From positions 2,916,501 to 2,980,500 of the forward strand of contig NZ_CP088262.1 of NCBI RefSeq assembly GCF_021117365.1: a stretch of 64,000 nt of DNA. Direction: 5' to 3'. Shown piece by piece: positions 37,265-46,223 of this stretch. How positions within the stretch are numbered: the first letter of the stretch is position 1; each line of letters opens with the position of its first letter. A program made the position numbers and the translations under genes. The notes beneath the pieces are model-generated. The model ran no database searches and was not told the DNA's origin. It saw only the letters and a list, made by a program, of their open reading frames with translations. The stretch comes from Nocardioides sp. cx-173 (GTDB lineage Bacteria; Actinomycetota; Actinomycetes; Propionibacteriales; Nocardioidaceae).

Positions 37265-38215
37265 TCAGAACAGCGCCGAGGCCAGGCTCTGGCGGCCCTT
37301 GAGCACCCGCGGGTCGTCGTTGCCGACCGCCGCGAACAGGCCGAGCAGGTGCTCGCGCGCCTGGTTGCGCTCGTCGCCGGCCGAGCGCCGTACCAGCTCG
37401 ACGAGGCGGCCGAAGGCCGCCTCCACGTCGCCGGCCAGCAGGTCGAGATCGGCCGCGAGGGTCTGCGCGGCCAGGTCGTCGGGCGCGGCGTCGGCGGCCG
37501 CGCGGGCGGCGCCGGCGTCGACTCCCTGGGCACGCTGCAGCACCTTGGCCATCGCCAGGCCGGCCGCGGCCTCCACGTCGGCGGGGTTGGCGTCGACCAG
37601 CTTCTGGTACTCCGCGACCGCACCGTCGATGTCGTCGTTGGCGAGCGCGTCCTGCGCCGCGGCGTAGCGCGGGTCGACGGCGTCCTCGTCCTCGGCTGCC
37701 GCCGGGGCGGCGCCGGACAGCGGCTGGTGGCGCGCGGTCATGCCCTGAGCCGCGAGCTGCTGCATGACCTGGGTCAGCGCCGTGCGCAGCTCCTCGAGCG
37801 GCACCACGTCCTGCAGCAGCGGAGCGGGGCGGCCGTCCAGCACCGCGACCAGGAGCGGCAGCGACTGCACCTGCATGGCCTGCGCGATGCCCGGCGACAC
37901 GTCGACGTCGACCAGGCCGGCCAGGAAGCGGCCCTCGAACTCCCCCGACAGGGTCGCCAGGTCGTCGGCGAGCTGCCCGCTCTCGGGCATCCGCGAGCGG
38001 GAGAAGAGCACCAGCAGGACCGGCGCCGTCATCGACCGCTCGATGACCTCCTGGAAGTTCTGCTCCGTCACGTCCAGCGCGTACGACGTGGCGCCGGCCG
38101 CACCACCGCCGGCTGGTGCCCGCGGGCCGCCGGTCGGGGCGGAGGGGCTGGGGGCGGGGCGCTTGAGCGCGGAGAGGTCGATCGCTCCGGGTCGGCTGAA
38201 CGGCTGCTGCGTCAT
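37265..38215 (-). CDS. Thioredoxin-like co-chaperone (YbbN-type)
   Basis: 316 residues: N-terminal disordered Pro/Ala-rich segment (about 1-45), a thioredoxin fold (about 48-150) in which the CxxC site is replaced by SRSRMPES, so it cannot catalyse disulphide exchange by the usual mechanism, and a C-terminal tetratricopeptide-like helical part (AQDALANDDIDGAVAEYQKLVDANP) as in YbbN/CnoX. It probably acts as a chaperone or holdase. ATG 38215 has TAGGAT 7 nt upstream. The EI24 gene follows on the same transcript. Confidence 0.85.
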   Translation of the reverse strand: MTQQPFSRPGAIDLSALKRPAPSPSAPTGGPRAPAGGGAAGATSYALDVTEQNFQEVIERSMTAPVLLVLFSRSRMPESGQLADDLATLSGEFEGRFLAGLVDVDVSPGIAQAMQVQSLPLLVAVLDGRPAPLLQDVVPLEELRTALTQVMQQLAAQGMTARHQPLSGAAPAAAEDEDAVDPRYAAAQDALANDDIDGAVAEYQKLVDANPADVEAAAGLAMAKVLQRAQGVDAGAARAAADAAPDDLAAQTLAADLDLLAGDVEAAFGRLVELVRRSAGDERNQAREHLLGLFAAVGNDDPRVLKGRQSLASALF

Positions 38216-38222
38216 GGGCCCA

Positions 38223-38228
38223 ATCCTA
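38223..38228 (-). promoter_or_regulatory. -10 box for leaderless thioredoxin-like gene
   Basis: TAGGAT on the minus strand, 7 nt before the ATG at 38215. Confidence 0.55.
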
Positions 38229-38284
38229 GGGTGATGGCGCCCGGCGCGCGGGCGGCCGTCCCGTCTGCGTGGCAGGCTGCAGGC

Positions 38285-39559
38285 ATGCGAATCTCTCGGG
38301 CTGCCGCGGCGAGCGCCGCGGCCTTCACACTGCTGACCACATCGACGGTCGCCGGGCTCTCGGCCGGCTCCGCCTCTGCCGGCCCCGCCTCCGCCGAGCG
38401 CGGCCATCCCCGCGGTCACGGCCACCACGGGCACGACCGACACGACACGGTGCGCTTCCAGACCTTCAACGCCTCGCTGAACCGCGCGCGGGCAGGCGAG
38501 CTCGTCGAGGACCTGGCCACGCCGGACGACCCCCAGGCCGCGGCGGTGGCCGAGATCATCCAGCGCACCCGGCCCGACGTGCTCTTGCTCAACGAGTTCG
38601 ACTACGTGCCCGGCGGCGCGGCGGTCGACCTGTTCCGCGAGCACTACCTGGAGGTCGCCCAGGACGGCGCCCGGCCGATCCACTACCGCTACGCCTACGT
38701 GGCGCCCTCCAACACCGGCGTCCCCAGCGGCCACGACCTGGACAACAACGGCAGCGTCGGCGGCGGCAACGACGCCTTCGGCTTCGGCGACTTCGAGGGC
38801 CAGTACGGCATGGTCGTGCTCAGCAGGCACCCGATCGTCACCAGCCGGGTCCGGACCTTCCAGCGCTTCCTCTGGAAGGACCTGCCGGGCGCGATGCTGC
38901 CCGACGACCCGGCCACCGCCGCCCCGCGCGACTGGTACTCCCCCGCCGAGCTCGAGGACGTCCGGCTCTCCAGCAAGTCCCACTGGGACGTCCCGGTGCG
39001 AGTCGGGCGGCGTACCGTCCACTTCCTGGTCTCCCATCCCACCCCGCCGACCTTCGACGGCGCGGAGGACCGCAACGGCGCCCGCAACCACGACGAGATC
39101 CGGTTCTGGGCCGACTACGTCGACGGGCGCCGCTACTTCTACGACGACCAGGGCCGCCGCGGCGGCCTGGCGCGCGGTGAGCGGTTCGTGGTCGCCGGCG
39201 ACCAGAACAGCGACCCCGCCGACGGCGACTCCGTCGCGGGGGCGATCCAACAGCTCCTGGACCACCCGCGCGTGCAGGATCCGCGGCCGTCCTCGCGCGG
39301 CGCCGTAGAAGCGGCGGCCCTTCAGGGCGGCGCCAACGCCGCGCACGAGTCCGACCCGCGCTTCGACACCGCCGACTTCAGCGACGTCCCGGCGCCGGGC
39401 AACCTGCGCGCCGACTACGTGCTTCCCTCACGCGGGCTCAAGGTGCGCGCGGCCGGCGTCTTCTGGCCGGTGCGCGCGGACCCGCTGTCGCGGCTCACGG
39501 GCGAGTACCCGTTCCCGTCCTCGGACCACCGCGCGGTCTGGATCGACCTGCGCCTCTGA
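38285..39559 (+). CDS. Secreted endonuclease/exonuclease/phosphatase-family protein
   Basis: 424 residues. Signal peptide (about 1-32, ending AGSASAG) followed by a His-rich segment (GHPRGHGHHGHDRHD) and an EEP fold: FQTFNASL, LLLNEFDYV (Asn and Glu metal site), YGMVVLSRHPI, HFLVSHPTPPTF, VVAGDQNSDP (Asp/Asn site) and SSDHRAVWIDLRL (final Asp-His). It should be an extracellular phosphodiesterase or nuclease; substrate unknown. The His-rich region may bind metal. ATG 38285, with CAGGCT 6 nt upstream as a weak leaderless -10. Confidence 0.87.
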   Translation: MRISRAAAASAAAFTLLTTSTVAGLSAGSASAGPASAERGHPRGHGHHGHDRHDTVRFQTFNASLNRARAGELVEDLATPDDPQAAAVAEIIQRTRPDVLLLNEFDYVPGGAAVDLFREHYLEVAQDGARPIHYRYAYVAPSNTGVPSGHDLDNNGSVGGGNDAFGFGDFEGQYGMVVLSRHPIVTSRVRTFQRFLWKDLPGAMLPDDPATAAPRDWYSPAELEDVRLSSKSHWDVPVRVGRRTVHFLVSHPTPPTFDGAEDRNGARNHDEIRFWADYVDGRRYFYDDQGRRGGLARGERFVVAGDQNSDPADGDSVAGAIQQLLDHPRVQDPRPSSRGAVEAAALQGGANAAHESDPRFDTADFSDVPAPGNLRADYVLPSRGLKVRAAGVFWPVRADPLSRLTGEYPFPSSDHRAVWIDLRL

Positions 39560-39562
39560 GGC

Positions 39563-40771
39563 TCAGGCGAGCCCCAGCTCCGCGGCCTCCTCCCAGAGGT
39601 CGTCGCGGACGCTGGGGTGCGCGGCGTGCTCGATGATCTGGCGGGCCTGCTCGCGCTGGTCCTGGCCGAAGATCTCGGCGAGCCCCTGCTCGGTCACGAT
39701 CGCGCTCATCTGGAACGACGTGACGGGCTCGTCGACGAGCGCCACGACCGTGGAGACGTCGGCCTTGGGGTGCCAGGAGCGCAGGGCGATGAACGCCTGG
39801 CCGCCGGTGCTGTGCAAGGCACCCACGATGAAGTCGGTCTGGCCGCCCGTACCGGAGTGAATCCGAGCGCCGATGCGTGAGGCGTTGGCCTGACCGAAGA
39901 GGTCCACCTGCAGGGCGGTGTTGACGCTGACCATGGCCGGGTTGCCCGCGATCCGAGCGGGGTCGTTGGTGACCTCGGTACGCACCATCTCGACCCGCTC
40001 GTTGCCGTCGACCCACTCGAAGAGCTCGGGCGAGCCGAACAGGAAGGACGCGGAGATCGGGACCTCCCGGTCCAGCGCCCCCGCTCGCTCGAGGGCCAGC
40101 ACGCTGTCGGAGAACATCTCGGTCCAGATCCGCAGCCCGCGCCGGCCGGCCAGCCCGTGCATCGTGGCGTCCGGCACGGCCCCGATCCCCGCCTGCAGGG
40201 TGGCGCCGTCGCCCACCCGGGCGGCGACCAGCTCGCCGATGCGCGCCGAGGCGTCGTCGATCGGCGTACCGGCCGCGTGCGCCAGGGGCGTGTCGGCCTC
40301 CACGAGCACGTCGATGTGCTCGAGCTCGACCAGCGCGTCGCCGTAGGTCCACGGCAGGTGGTCGTTGACCTGAGCGATGACCAGGCCGCCACGGCTGCGG
40401 ACCGCCTCGATGGCCGCCGGCAGCACGTTGACCTCGACCCCCATCGAGACCTGCCCGTTGCGCGGCCTGGTCGTGTGCAGGACCACCGCGTCCGGCGCCA
40501 TCACCCCGGCGAACAGCAGCGGCACCAGGGACAGGCGCGAGGGCACGTAGCTCAGCCTCGGGCTGCGCCGCTGTCCGGGCCCGACGAACGACGTCTCGAG
40601 GACCACGCCCTCGCGGTCGGGCAGCCCGTGCTGGCCGTTGAGCGCCCAGAGCCGGTACGTCGGCACCACCGCGTCGATCAGGCTCAGGGTGTGCCACGGC
40701 GTGGCGTGGTTCCCGGCGATGACGATCCGGGGGTTGGCGGGCAGGGCAGCGAGGGCACGGTCGAGGTCCAC
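39563..40771 (-). CDS. Acetyl-CoA hydrolase/transferase family (CoA-transferase)
   Basis: 402 residues from GTG 40771. Family I-type CoA-transferase features: N-terminal glycine-rich part (RIVIAGNHATPWHTL), QAGIGAVPDA, GLRIWTEMFSDSV, SVNTALQVDLFGQ and GTGGQTDFIVGAL, plus the C-terminal TFEQMSAIVTEQGLAEI-like SFQMSAIVTEQG. The catalytic Glu usually in the EMFSD region (WTEMFSD) is present. It may be a 4-hydroxybutyrate, propionate or acetate:CoA transferase, not distinguishable here. A weak TGGAAT box is 7 nt before the GTG. Longer starts are possible upstream. Confidence 0.82.
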   Translation of the reverse strand: MDLDRALAALPANPRIVIAGNHATPWHTLSLIDAVVPTYRLWALNGQHGLPDREGVVLETSFVGPGQRRSPRLSYVPSRLSLVPLLFAGVMAPDAVVLHTTRPRNGQVSMGVEVNVLPAAIEAVRSRGGLVIAQVNDHLPWTYGDALVELEHIDVLVEADTPLAHAAGTPIDDASARIGELVAARVGDGATLQAGIGAVPDATMHGLAGRRGLRIWTEMFSDSVLALERAGALDREVPISASFLFGSPELFEWVDGNERVEMVRTEVTNDPARIAGNPAMVSVNTALQVDLFGQANASRIGARIHSGTGGQTDFIVGALHSTGGQAFIALRSWHPKADVSTVVALVDEPVTSFQMSAIVTEQGLAEIFGQDQREQARQIIEHAAHPSVRDDLWEEAAELGLA

Positions 40772-40841
40772 GGGGACGATTCCATCAGAGTCGCCCCGCT
40801 GGCGCCCGGGCCCGAGGTCCCATGGACCCGGGACCTCCTTC

Positions 40842-41390
40842 TCATCGCTCCCAGACGAGGAGCCGCCCGTCGCGGACCTCGACCCGGCGGGGCGGCCTGG
40901 GCGTCGGGTGCCCACGGAGGTGCTCGAGCAGGGGGCGGCGCCCGCCCACGCTCACGTCGCCGTCGGTGAAGCGGACGTGGGGGTCCAGCAGGTCCCGCAG
41001 GCGTGGCCAGTCCTGGGAGTCGGCGGCGTCCCACGCGGCCGACGCGGGCGCCGGGAGCTCCGGCAGCTCGTGCAGCATGGCCGGCGTGCACAGGCGCCAG
41101 GCGTCGGTCACCAGCTCGCGCATCTCGTCGTGGTCCAGCCGCGCCAGGCGGGCACAGACCCATTGGTAGCGCAGGTCGCGCGCCGGCGGCATGAGGAACG
41201 GCTCGGGATCCGACTCGACCAGCCCCTCGCGCTCGGCCCTCGGGTAGCCGAAGCCCATCACCGCCTCGTCCCCGGTGAACGCGACGAACACGAGCTGGCG
41301 CACCTTCAGCTTGGCGCGACCGCCGAGGTGCGCCTCGTAGGCCCGTGGCAGCGCCAGACCCACCCGGCGTACGTCGTCGGCCGTGACCAT
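40842..41390 (-). CDS. MmcQ/YjbR-family protein with a C-terminal NTF2-like segment
   Basis: 182 residues. The first two thirds fit the MmcQ/YjbR fold (VRRVGLALPRAYEAHLGGRAKLKV, YQWVCARLARLDHDEMRELVTDAWRL). The rest (ASAAWDAADSQDWPRLRDLLDPHVRFTDGDVSVGGRRPLLEHL) looks like a short SnoaL/NTF2-type domain, about 45-60 residues, too short to be complete, so a fusion remnant or a truncated domain. ATG 41390 is 4 bp from the MarR stop, so co-translated. YjbR is often called DNA-binding, without a proven role. Confidence 0.7.
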   Translation of the reverse strand: MVTADDVRRVGLALPRAYEAHLGGRAKLKVRQLVFVAFTGDEAVMGFGYPRAEREGLVESDPEPFLMPPARDLRYQWVCARLARLDHDEMRELVTDAWRLCTPAMLHELPELPAPASAAWDAADSQDWPRLRDLLDPHVRFTDGDVSVGGRRPLLEHLRGHPTPRPPRRVEVRDGRLLVWER

Positions 41391-41394
41391 CGGC

Positions 41395-41883
41395 TCAGAA
41401 GTCGCCGGCCTGGCGGCGTACCGGCCGCAGGAGCTCGGAGAGCGCACGCAGGTCGTCCTCGCTCATCGCGCTCAGCGCGAACCGGCTCTCCACCAGGTCC
41501 TTGGTCGCGGCCTCGACCACGGCGCGTCCCTGGTCGGTGATCTCGGCGAGCACCGCCCGGCCGTCGTCGGGGTGGCGGCGACGGCTGATGTGGCCCGCCG
41601 CCTCCAGGCGCTGCACGATCGAGGTGACCGACGTGGGGTGGACCTGCAGCCGCTCTCCCATCTTGCCCAGCGGGAGCGAGCCGCGAGAGGAGAAGACCAG
41701 CAGCACCAGCGCCTCGTAGCGGGCGAAGGTCAGCCCGTGCGGCTTGAGCAGCGCGTCGAGCTGGCCGATGACCAGCTGCTGCACCCGCATCAGCGAGGTG
41801 ACCGCGTGCATGGAGACCACGCCGTCCCAGCGCTGCTGCCACTGCCGGGCGGCCTCGTCGATGGGGTCGAAGGGCAGGGACAT
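41395..41883 (-). CDS. MarR-family transcriptional regulator
   Basis: 162 residues. Winged helix in the middle: LLKPHGLTFARYEALVLL, PLGKMGERLQVHPTSVTSIVQRLEAAGHISR, then the wing RHPDDGRAVLAEITDQGRAVV. Dimerisation helices flank it. Divergent from cydA, 96 bp between starts, so it may control cydAB and/or the downstream YjbR-like gene. Operator not identified. Confidence 0.88.
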   Translation of the reverse strand: MSLPFDPIDEAARQWQQRWDGVVSMHAVTSLMRVQQLVIGQLDALLKPHGLTFARYEALVLLVFSSRGSLPLGKMGERLQVHPTSVTSIVQRLEAAGHISRRRHPDDGRAVLAEITDQGRAVVEAATKDLVESRFALSAMSEDDLRALSELLRPVRRQAGDF

Positions 41884-41967
41884 GGTGCGGCCATCTTGGC
41901 AGCCCTCGACCACCGCCGCGACCCTGTGCACAATCCCGCGGGGCTGGGCATACCCGCCGCGGCGACC

Positions 41968-41973
41968 TACCGT
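41968..41973 (+). promoter_or_regulatory. -10 box for leaderless cydA
   Basis: TACCGT, 6 nt before the ATG at 41980; the intervening GAAGG could also act as a Shine-Dalgarno. Confidence 0.45.
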
Positions 41974-41979
41974 CGAAGG

Positions 41980-43371
41980 ATGACGGTGCCCGATCTGGCC
42001 CTGCAGCTCCTGACCGCCGAGGAGCCGGCCGGGTTGCTCCCGGCCCGGGAGCAGATGGCGCTCTCGCTCGGCTGGCACATCATCCTCGCGTGCTTCGGGG
42101 TCGCCTTCCCGACGATGATCTTCGTGGTCCACCGACGCGGCATCGTGCGCGACGACCCGGTCGCCCTGGACCTGGCCAAGCGCTGGTCGAAGGTCTCGGC
42201 GGTGCTGTTCGCCATCGGCGCCGTGTCCGGCACAGTCCTCAGCTTCGAGATGGGCCTGCTCTGGCCGGGACTCATGGGACCGTTCGGGGACGTCCTGGGC
42301 CTGCCGTTCGCGTTCGAGGGCCTGTCCTTCTTCATCGAGGCGATCTTCCTCGGCATCTACCTCTACGGCTGGGGCCGGCTGCCACCGCGTCGCCACCTGC
42401 TGATGCTGGTGCCGATGGCGATCGCCGGCGTGGTGGGCACGTTCTGCGTGATCTCGGTCAACGCCTGGATGAACGCCCCTGCCGGCTTCCGGATGGTCGA
42501 CGGAGAGGTCACCGACGTCAACCCGTGGGCGGCCATGTTCAACGACCTGGTGTGGCTGCAGTTCGCACACATGTGGGTCGCGGCGTTCATGGTCGTGGGC
42601 TTCCTCGTCTCCGGCGTGTACGCCGTCGGGATGCTGCGCGGGCGACGCGACCCCCACCACCGCCTGGGCTTCCTCGTGCCGTTCGTGTTCGCAACCGTGG
42701 CCGCACTGGCCCAGCCGGTCATCGGCCACCTGCTCGGTGGCAACCTCGGCGACCGGCAGCCGGCCAAGCTGGCGGCGTTCGAGCTCGCAGAGACGACCGA
42801 GAGCCCCTCCCCCCTGCGGATCGGCGGGCTGCTCATCGACGGCGAGGTGCGATGGGCGATCGACATCCCGGTGCTCGGCTCGCTGATCGCGCAGAACTCC
42901 TTCTCCGCGCCCGTGCCGGGGCTCGACACCATCCCGGTGGACGAGCGACCGCCCGTGAATCTGACGCACTGGGCGTTCCAGGTCATGGTCGGGATCGGCA
43001 CCCTGCTGTTCCTGGCCGTCCTGCTCTTCTGGTTCGTGCGGTGGCGCGGTCGAGACCTGTTGGAGAATCGGTGGTTCCTGCGCTTCGCGGTCGCCGCGGG
43101 GCCCCTGGCGGTGCTCGCCCTCGAGGCCGGCTGGGTCGCGACCGAGGTGGGACGGCAGCCCTGGGTGGTCTACGGCGTCCTGCGCACGGCCGACGCGGCC
43201 GGCAGCAACTCCTGGCTGTGGTGGCTGCTCGCGGCGACGGTCGTCGTCTACGCGGGCATGACCGTCGGCGCGGTGGTCATTCTGCGCTCGATGGCTCGAC
43301 GCTGGCGTGAGGGCGAGACGGAGCTGCCGAGCCCCTACGGCCCGGAGTCCGCCGAGGAGGTGGCACGGTGA
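41980..43371 (+). CDS. cydA: Cytochrome bd-type ubiquinol/menaquinol oxidase subunit I
   Basis: 463 residues, about nine transmembrane helices. LGWHIILACFGVAFP carries the His of haem b595, the GTVLSFEMGLLWPGL segment the quinol-site Glu/Met region, FAFEGLSFFIEAIFLGIYLYGW the conserved Glu residues, NAWMNAPAG follows, and QFAHMWVAAFMVVG contains the His for haem b558. The Q-loop is short, as in the cyanide-insensitive/short-loop branch. It reduces O2 to water with quinol. Overlaps cydB by 4 bp. Confidence 0.93.
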   Translation: MTVPDLALQLLTAEEPAGLLPAREQMALSLGWHIILACFGVAFPTMIFVVHRRGIVRDDPVALDLAKRWSKVSAVLFAIGAVSGTVLSFEMGLLWPGLMGPFGDVLGLPFAFEGLSFFIEAIFLGIYLYGWGRLPPRRHLLMLVPMAIAGVVGTFCVISVNAWMNAPAGFRMVDGEVTDVNPWAAMFNDLVWLQFAHMWVAAFMVVGFLVSGVYAVGMLRGRRDPHHRLGFLVPFVFATVAALAQPVIGHLLGGNLGDRQPAKLAAFELAETTESPSPLRIGGLLIDGEVRWAIDIPVLGSLIAQNSFSAPVPGLDTIPVDERPPVNLTHWAFQVMVGIGTLLFLAVLLFWFVRWRGRDLLENRWFLRFAVAAGPLAVLALEAGWVATEVGRQPWVVYGVLRTADAAGSNSWLWWLLAATVVVYAGMTVGAVVILRSMARRWREGETELPSPYGPESAEEVAR

Positions 43372-44369
43372 GCCTCCCCATGCTGGTCGCGGCGGCGCTG
43401 TTCGTGGGCGTCCTGGCTTACGCGCTGTTCGGCGGCGCGGACTTCGGCTCCGGGTTCTACGATCTGACCGCCGGCAGCGCGACCCGCGGTGCCGAGCTGC
43501 GCACGCTGGTCGACCACAGCATCGGGCCGGTGTGGGAGGCCAACCACGTCTGGCTGATCTACGTCCTCGTGATGTGGTGGACGGCGTTCCCGGAGACCTT
43601 CGCCAGCACCATGTCCACGCTGATCTTCCCCATGCTCTTCGCGCTCCTGGGGATCGTGCTGCGCGGCGCGAGCTTCGCCTTCCGCAAGTACTCCGCCACC
43701 CTGGGCCAGGCGAGGCTCTTCGGTGCCGTCTTCGCCTCGTCGTCGATCGTCACGCCGTTCTTCCTGGGGGCCGTGGCGGGCGCCATCGCCTCGGGGCGGG
43801 TCCCCGCGACCGGCCGCGGCGACCTGTGGACCTCCTGGCTCACCCCCACCTCCCTCTTCGGCGGGCTCATCGCCGTCGGCACCTGCGCGTTCCTCGCCGG
43901 CACCTTCCTCACCGCCGACGCCGTCCGGTCCGGACACGAGGCGCTCTCCGAGCAGCTGCGCCGACGCAGCCTCGCCGTCGGCCTGGTCACGGGGGCGGTC
44001 GTCTTCGCCGCCCTCGTCCCCCTCACCCGCGACGCCCCCACCCTCACCGAGGGCCTGGCCGGGCGCGCGGCGCCGCTGGTCGTGCTCTCCGCGCTGGCCG
44101 GGACGGCGACCCTGGTGCTGCTGGTGCGCCGTCGGCCCGCCGAGGCCCGCGTCACGGCGGTCACCGCGGTCGCCTCGGTCATCTTGGGCTGGGGGGTCGC
44201 GCAGTACCCCTACCTGCTGGTCGACGAGATCACGATCGCCGACGCCGCCGGCGCTCCGGCCACGCTCCGGGCACTGATGGTCGCGGTGGTGCTCGCGGGC
44301 ATCATCGTGGTCCCCGCGCTGGTCTACCTCTTCCGCCTCACCCAGAGCGAGTCCTGGTCGCGCCACTGA
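43368..44369 (+). CDS. cydB: Cytochrome bd-type oxidase subunit II
   Basis: 333 residues, about eight helices. N-terminal FGGADFGSGFYDL and VDHSIGPVWEANHVWLIYVLVMWWTAFP are the CydB signature; the C-terminus has a membrane-spanning LLVDEITIADAAG loop. GTG 43368 overlaps the cydA stop. No cydC/cydD or cydX is visible nearby, so assembly ABC proteins must be elsewhere. Confidence 0.93.
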   Translation: MSLPMLVAAALFVGVLAYALFGGADFGSGFYDLTAGSATRGAELRTLVDHSIGPVWEANHVWLIYVLVMWWTAFPETFASTMSTLIFPMLFALLGIVLRGASFAFRKYSATLGQARLFGAVFASSSIVTPFFLGAVAGAIASGRVPATGRGDLWTSWLTPTSLFGGLIAVGTCAFLAGTFLTADAVRSGHEALSEQLRRRSLAVGLVTGAVVFAALVPLTRDAPTLTEGLAGRAAPLVVLSALAGTATLVLLVRRRPAEARVTAVTAVASVILGWGVAQYPYLLVDEITIADAAGAPATLRALMVAVVLAGIIVVPALVYLFRLTQSESWSRH

Positions 44370-44487
44370 TCGAGGGCGAGCCACTCGGAGCCACTCGGGC
44401 CGCGGCGCAACGGCGATGGAACCGAAGCGCGGCCCCGCGTTGTCTGGTGAGATGACGGCGCAAGACGGCCGAGACGGGAGCCTCACG

Positions 44488-44979
44488 ATGGAGCGGGACG
44501 CGGACTTCGCGGCGTACGCCGCCGGCCGCTGGACGTCGCTCGTCCGCTCCGCGGTGCTGCTCGGCTGCGCGCACGCCGACGCCGAGGACCTCGCCCAGGC
44601 CACGCTGCTCAAGGCGTGGAGCAGTTGGGCGCGGGTGCGGCGCGCCGACGACCCCGATGCCTACGTCTACCGGATCCTGGTCAACACGCTCTCGACCAGC
44701 CGTCGCAGGCGGTGGAGGGGCGAGCGTCCCACCGACCGCACCCCGGACCGTGCGGTGGCCGACGCCAGCCTCGACGTGGAGCTGCGCGACACCGTGGTCC
44801 GCGCCGTCGGCAGGCTGCCTCCCGCCCAGCGCGCGGTGCTGGTGCTGCGCTTCGTCGCCGACCTCAGCGAGCGCGCCACCGCCGAGGCGCTCGGGATCCC
44901 CGTCGGCACTGTCAAGAGTCGCGTCTCGCGCGCCCTGGCCGCCGTCGACCTCGCCGAGCTCGCCCAGGAGGAGCTGTGA
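44488..44979 (+). CDS. ECF sigma factor (SigE family of actinobacteria)
   Basis: 163 residues from ATG 44488, with GGGAG 8-12 nt upstream; upstream ATGs at 44416 and 44452 are alternatives. Region 2 (about 5-70: FAAYAAGRWTSLVRSAVLLGCAHADAEDLAQATLLKAWSSW) and region 4 (about 105-155: LPPAQRAVLVLRFVADLSERATAEALGIPVGTVKSRVSRAL) match the sigma-70 SigE-type. Region 3 is absent as in all ECF factors. Overlaps the next gene (membrane PASTA protein) by 4 bp, the usual position of an anti-sigma factor. Confidence 0.88.
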   Translation: MERDADFAAYAAGRWTSLVRSAVLLGCAHADAEDLAQATLLKAWSSWARVRRADDPDAYVYRILVNTLSTSRRRRWRGERPTDRTPDRAVADASLDVELRDTVVRAVGRLPPAQRAVLVLRFVADLSERATAEALGIPVGTVKSRVSRALAAVDLAELAQEEL

Positions 44980-46169
44980 CCGACCACCACCTCGACCGCC
45001 GGGTGGCGCTGCTTCGCCGCGTCGCCGACGGCGTGCCCGTCGGGCCGCTGCACACCGACCTCTTGCTCGCCACCGCCCACCGCCGCCGCCGGCAGCGCCG
45101 GGCGGCTGCGCTGGCCGCCGCCACCGTCCTGGTGGTGGCCGGCGGCACCGCCGCGGTCGGACTGACCGGCGACGCCCCCTCGCGTCACGGGGACGACGCA
45201 CTCGTGACGCAGCCGGCGCCCACCCCCGAGACCCGTCTGGTCGGCGTCGGCCGGCTTGCGGTGGAGGTCCCGGCGGACTGGCCCAGCGGCAAGGCCGCGT
45301 GCTCCGGCTTCTCGGTCCCGGAGCCGACGGTGTTCAACGCCGACTTCGGAGGCGGCGGGCGCGGCTGCTTGATCACCGAGCCCGCGCCGTACGTCGCGAC
45401 GGTCACCGGCCACCGGACGGACGGGGTCGAGGTCTCGGTCGGGGTCGAAGAGCTCACGTCGGTCGACGTCCCTGGCGGCGAGGTGCTGGCCTCGGCGGAG
45501 CCGACGACTGCCGGTGGACTGGTGACGATGGTCCTCAGCCACGACCCGTCCGGCCTCCTCCAGGTGGCCACCCGGAGCGAGGCGGAGACCCGCGCCATCG
45601 TCGAGAGCGCCCGCATCGTGCCCCCGGGCCACGTCGCCGTGCCGTGGACGCCCGAGGCGATCGAAGCCGCAGGCCTGGTCGTCGAGGAGGTGCCGGTCGA
45701 CACCGACGCTCGGTTCACCGACGGCTACGTCCTCGGCACGCAGCCGGGCGGAGGCAGCGTCGTGCCCGCCGGCTCCACCGTCCGCGTCCGGGTCGCCCGA
45801 AACACAGCGTGGCCGCCCGGTGAGCCGGGGCCGGCGATCAGCTGCGTCTACACCTACCCCGAGGACCTCCCCGAGCGGGCGCAGGCCGTGGCCGGGACGG
45901 TGACCGAGGTGCGGCTCGGGAGGTACGACGGCGACGCCGGCGCGACTGCGGCGACGGTGACCCTGGCGGTTGACGAGTGGTTCCGCGGCGGCTCGGGGCC
46001 GACCGTCGTGCTCCACACCGTCGACCTCATGCTCCCCGACCGGCCGCAGGACGCGGTCGGCGTCAGGATCCTCGCCGCCTTCGGCCCGACGCGGGACATG
46101 ATGGCCTGCGGCTTCACCCGCTCCTGGGACGAGAAGACGGCCCGCGCCTGGCGGGACGCGGTGGGCTAG
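44976..46169 (+). CDS. Membrane-anchored PASTA-domain protein (candidate anti-sigma/sensor)
   Basis: 397 residues. Short cytoplasmic part (about 1-40, basic), one transmembrane helix (about 41-62, AAALAAATVLVVAGGTAAV), then a large outside part. Residues about 223-275 form a PASTA domain (IEAAGLVVEEVPVDT, GYVLGTQPGGGSVVPAGSTVRVRV), otherwise known from cell-wall sensing kinases and penicillin-binding proteins. The C-terminal 120 residues are a further beta-rich domain with two Cys. GTG 44976 overlaps the sigma stop, so it is likely an anti-sigma factor or a sensor coupled to it; no canonical zinc anti-sigma motif is present. Confidence 0.72.
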   Translation: MTDHHLDRRVALLRRVADGVPVGPLHTDLLLATAHRRRRQRRAAALAAATVLVVAGGTAAVGLTGDAPSRHGDDALVTQPAPTPETRLVGVGRLAVEVPADWPSGKAACSGFSVPEPTVFNADFGGGGRGCLITEPAPYVATVTGHRTDGVEVSVGVEELTSVDVPGGEVLASAEPTTAGGLVTMVLSHDPSGLLQVATRSEAETRAIVESARIVPPGHVAVPWTPEAIEAAGLVVEEVPVDTDARFTDGYVLGTQPGGGSVVPAGSTVRVRVARNTAWPPGEPGPAISCVYTYPEDLPERAQAVAGTVTEVRLGRYDGDAGATAATVTLAVDEWFRGGSGPTVVLHTVDLMLPDRPQDAVGVRILAAFGPTRDMMACGFTRSWDEKTARAWRDAVG

Positions 46170-46223
46170 CGGCCGGCCAGACGCAGCGGCAACTTTCCTC
46201 GGGGTGCGGAGCGTCCCAGCGCC

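Noticed and set aside
45551..45560. GACCCGTC-like matches inside genes (for example in the PASTA gene and in etfB)
   Set aside because: Only 8-9 bp match, without the inverted arm; expected by chance in GC-rich DNA.
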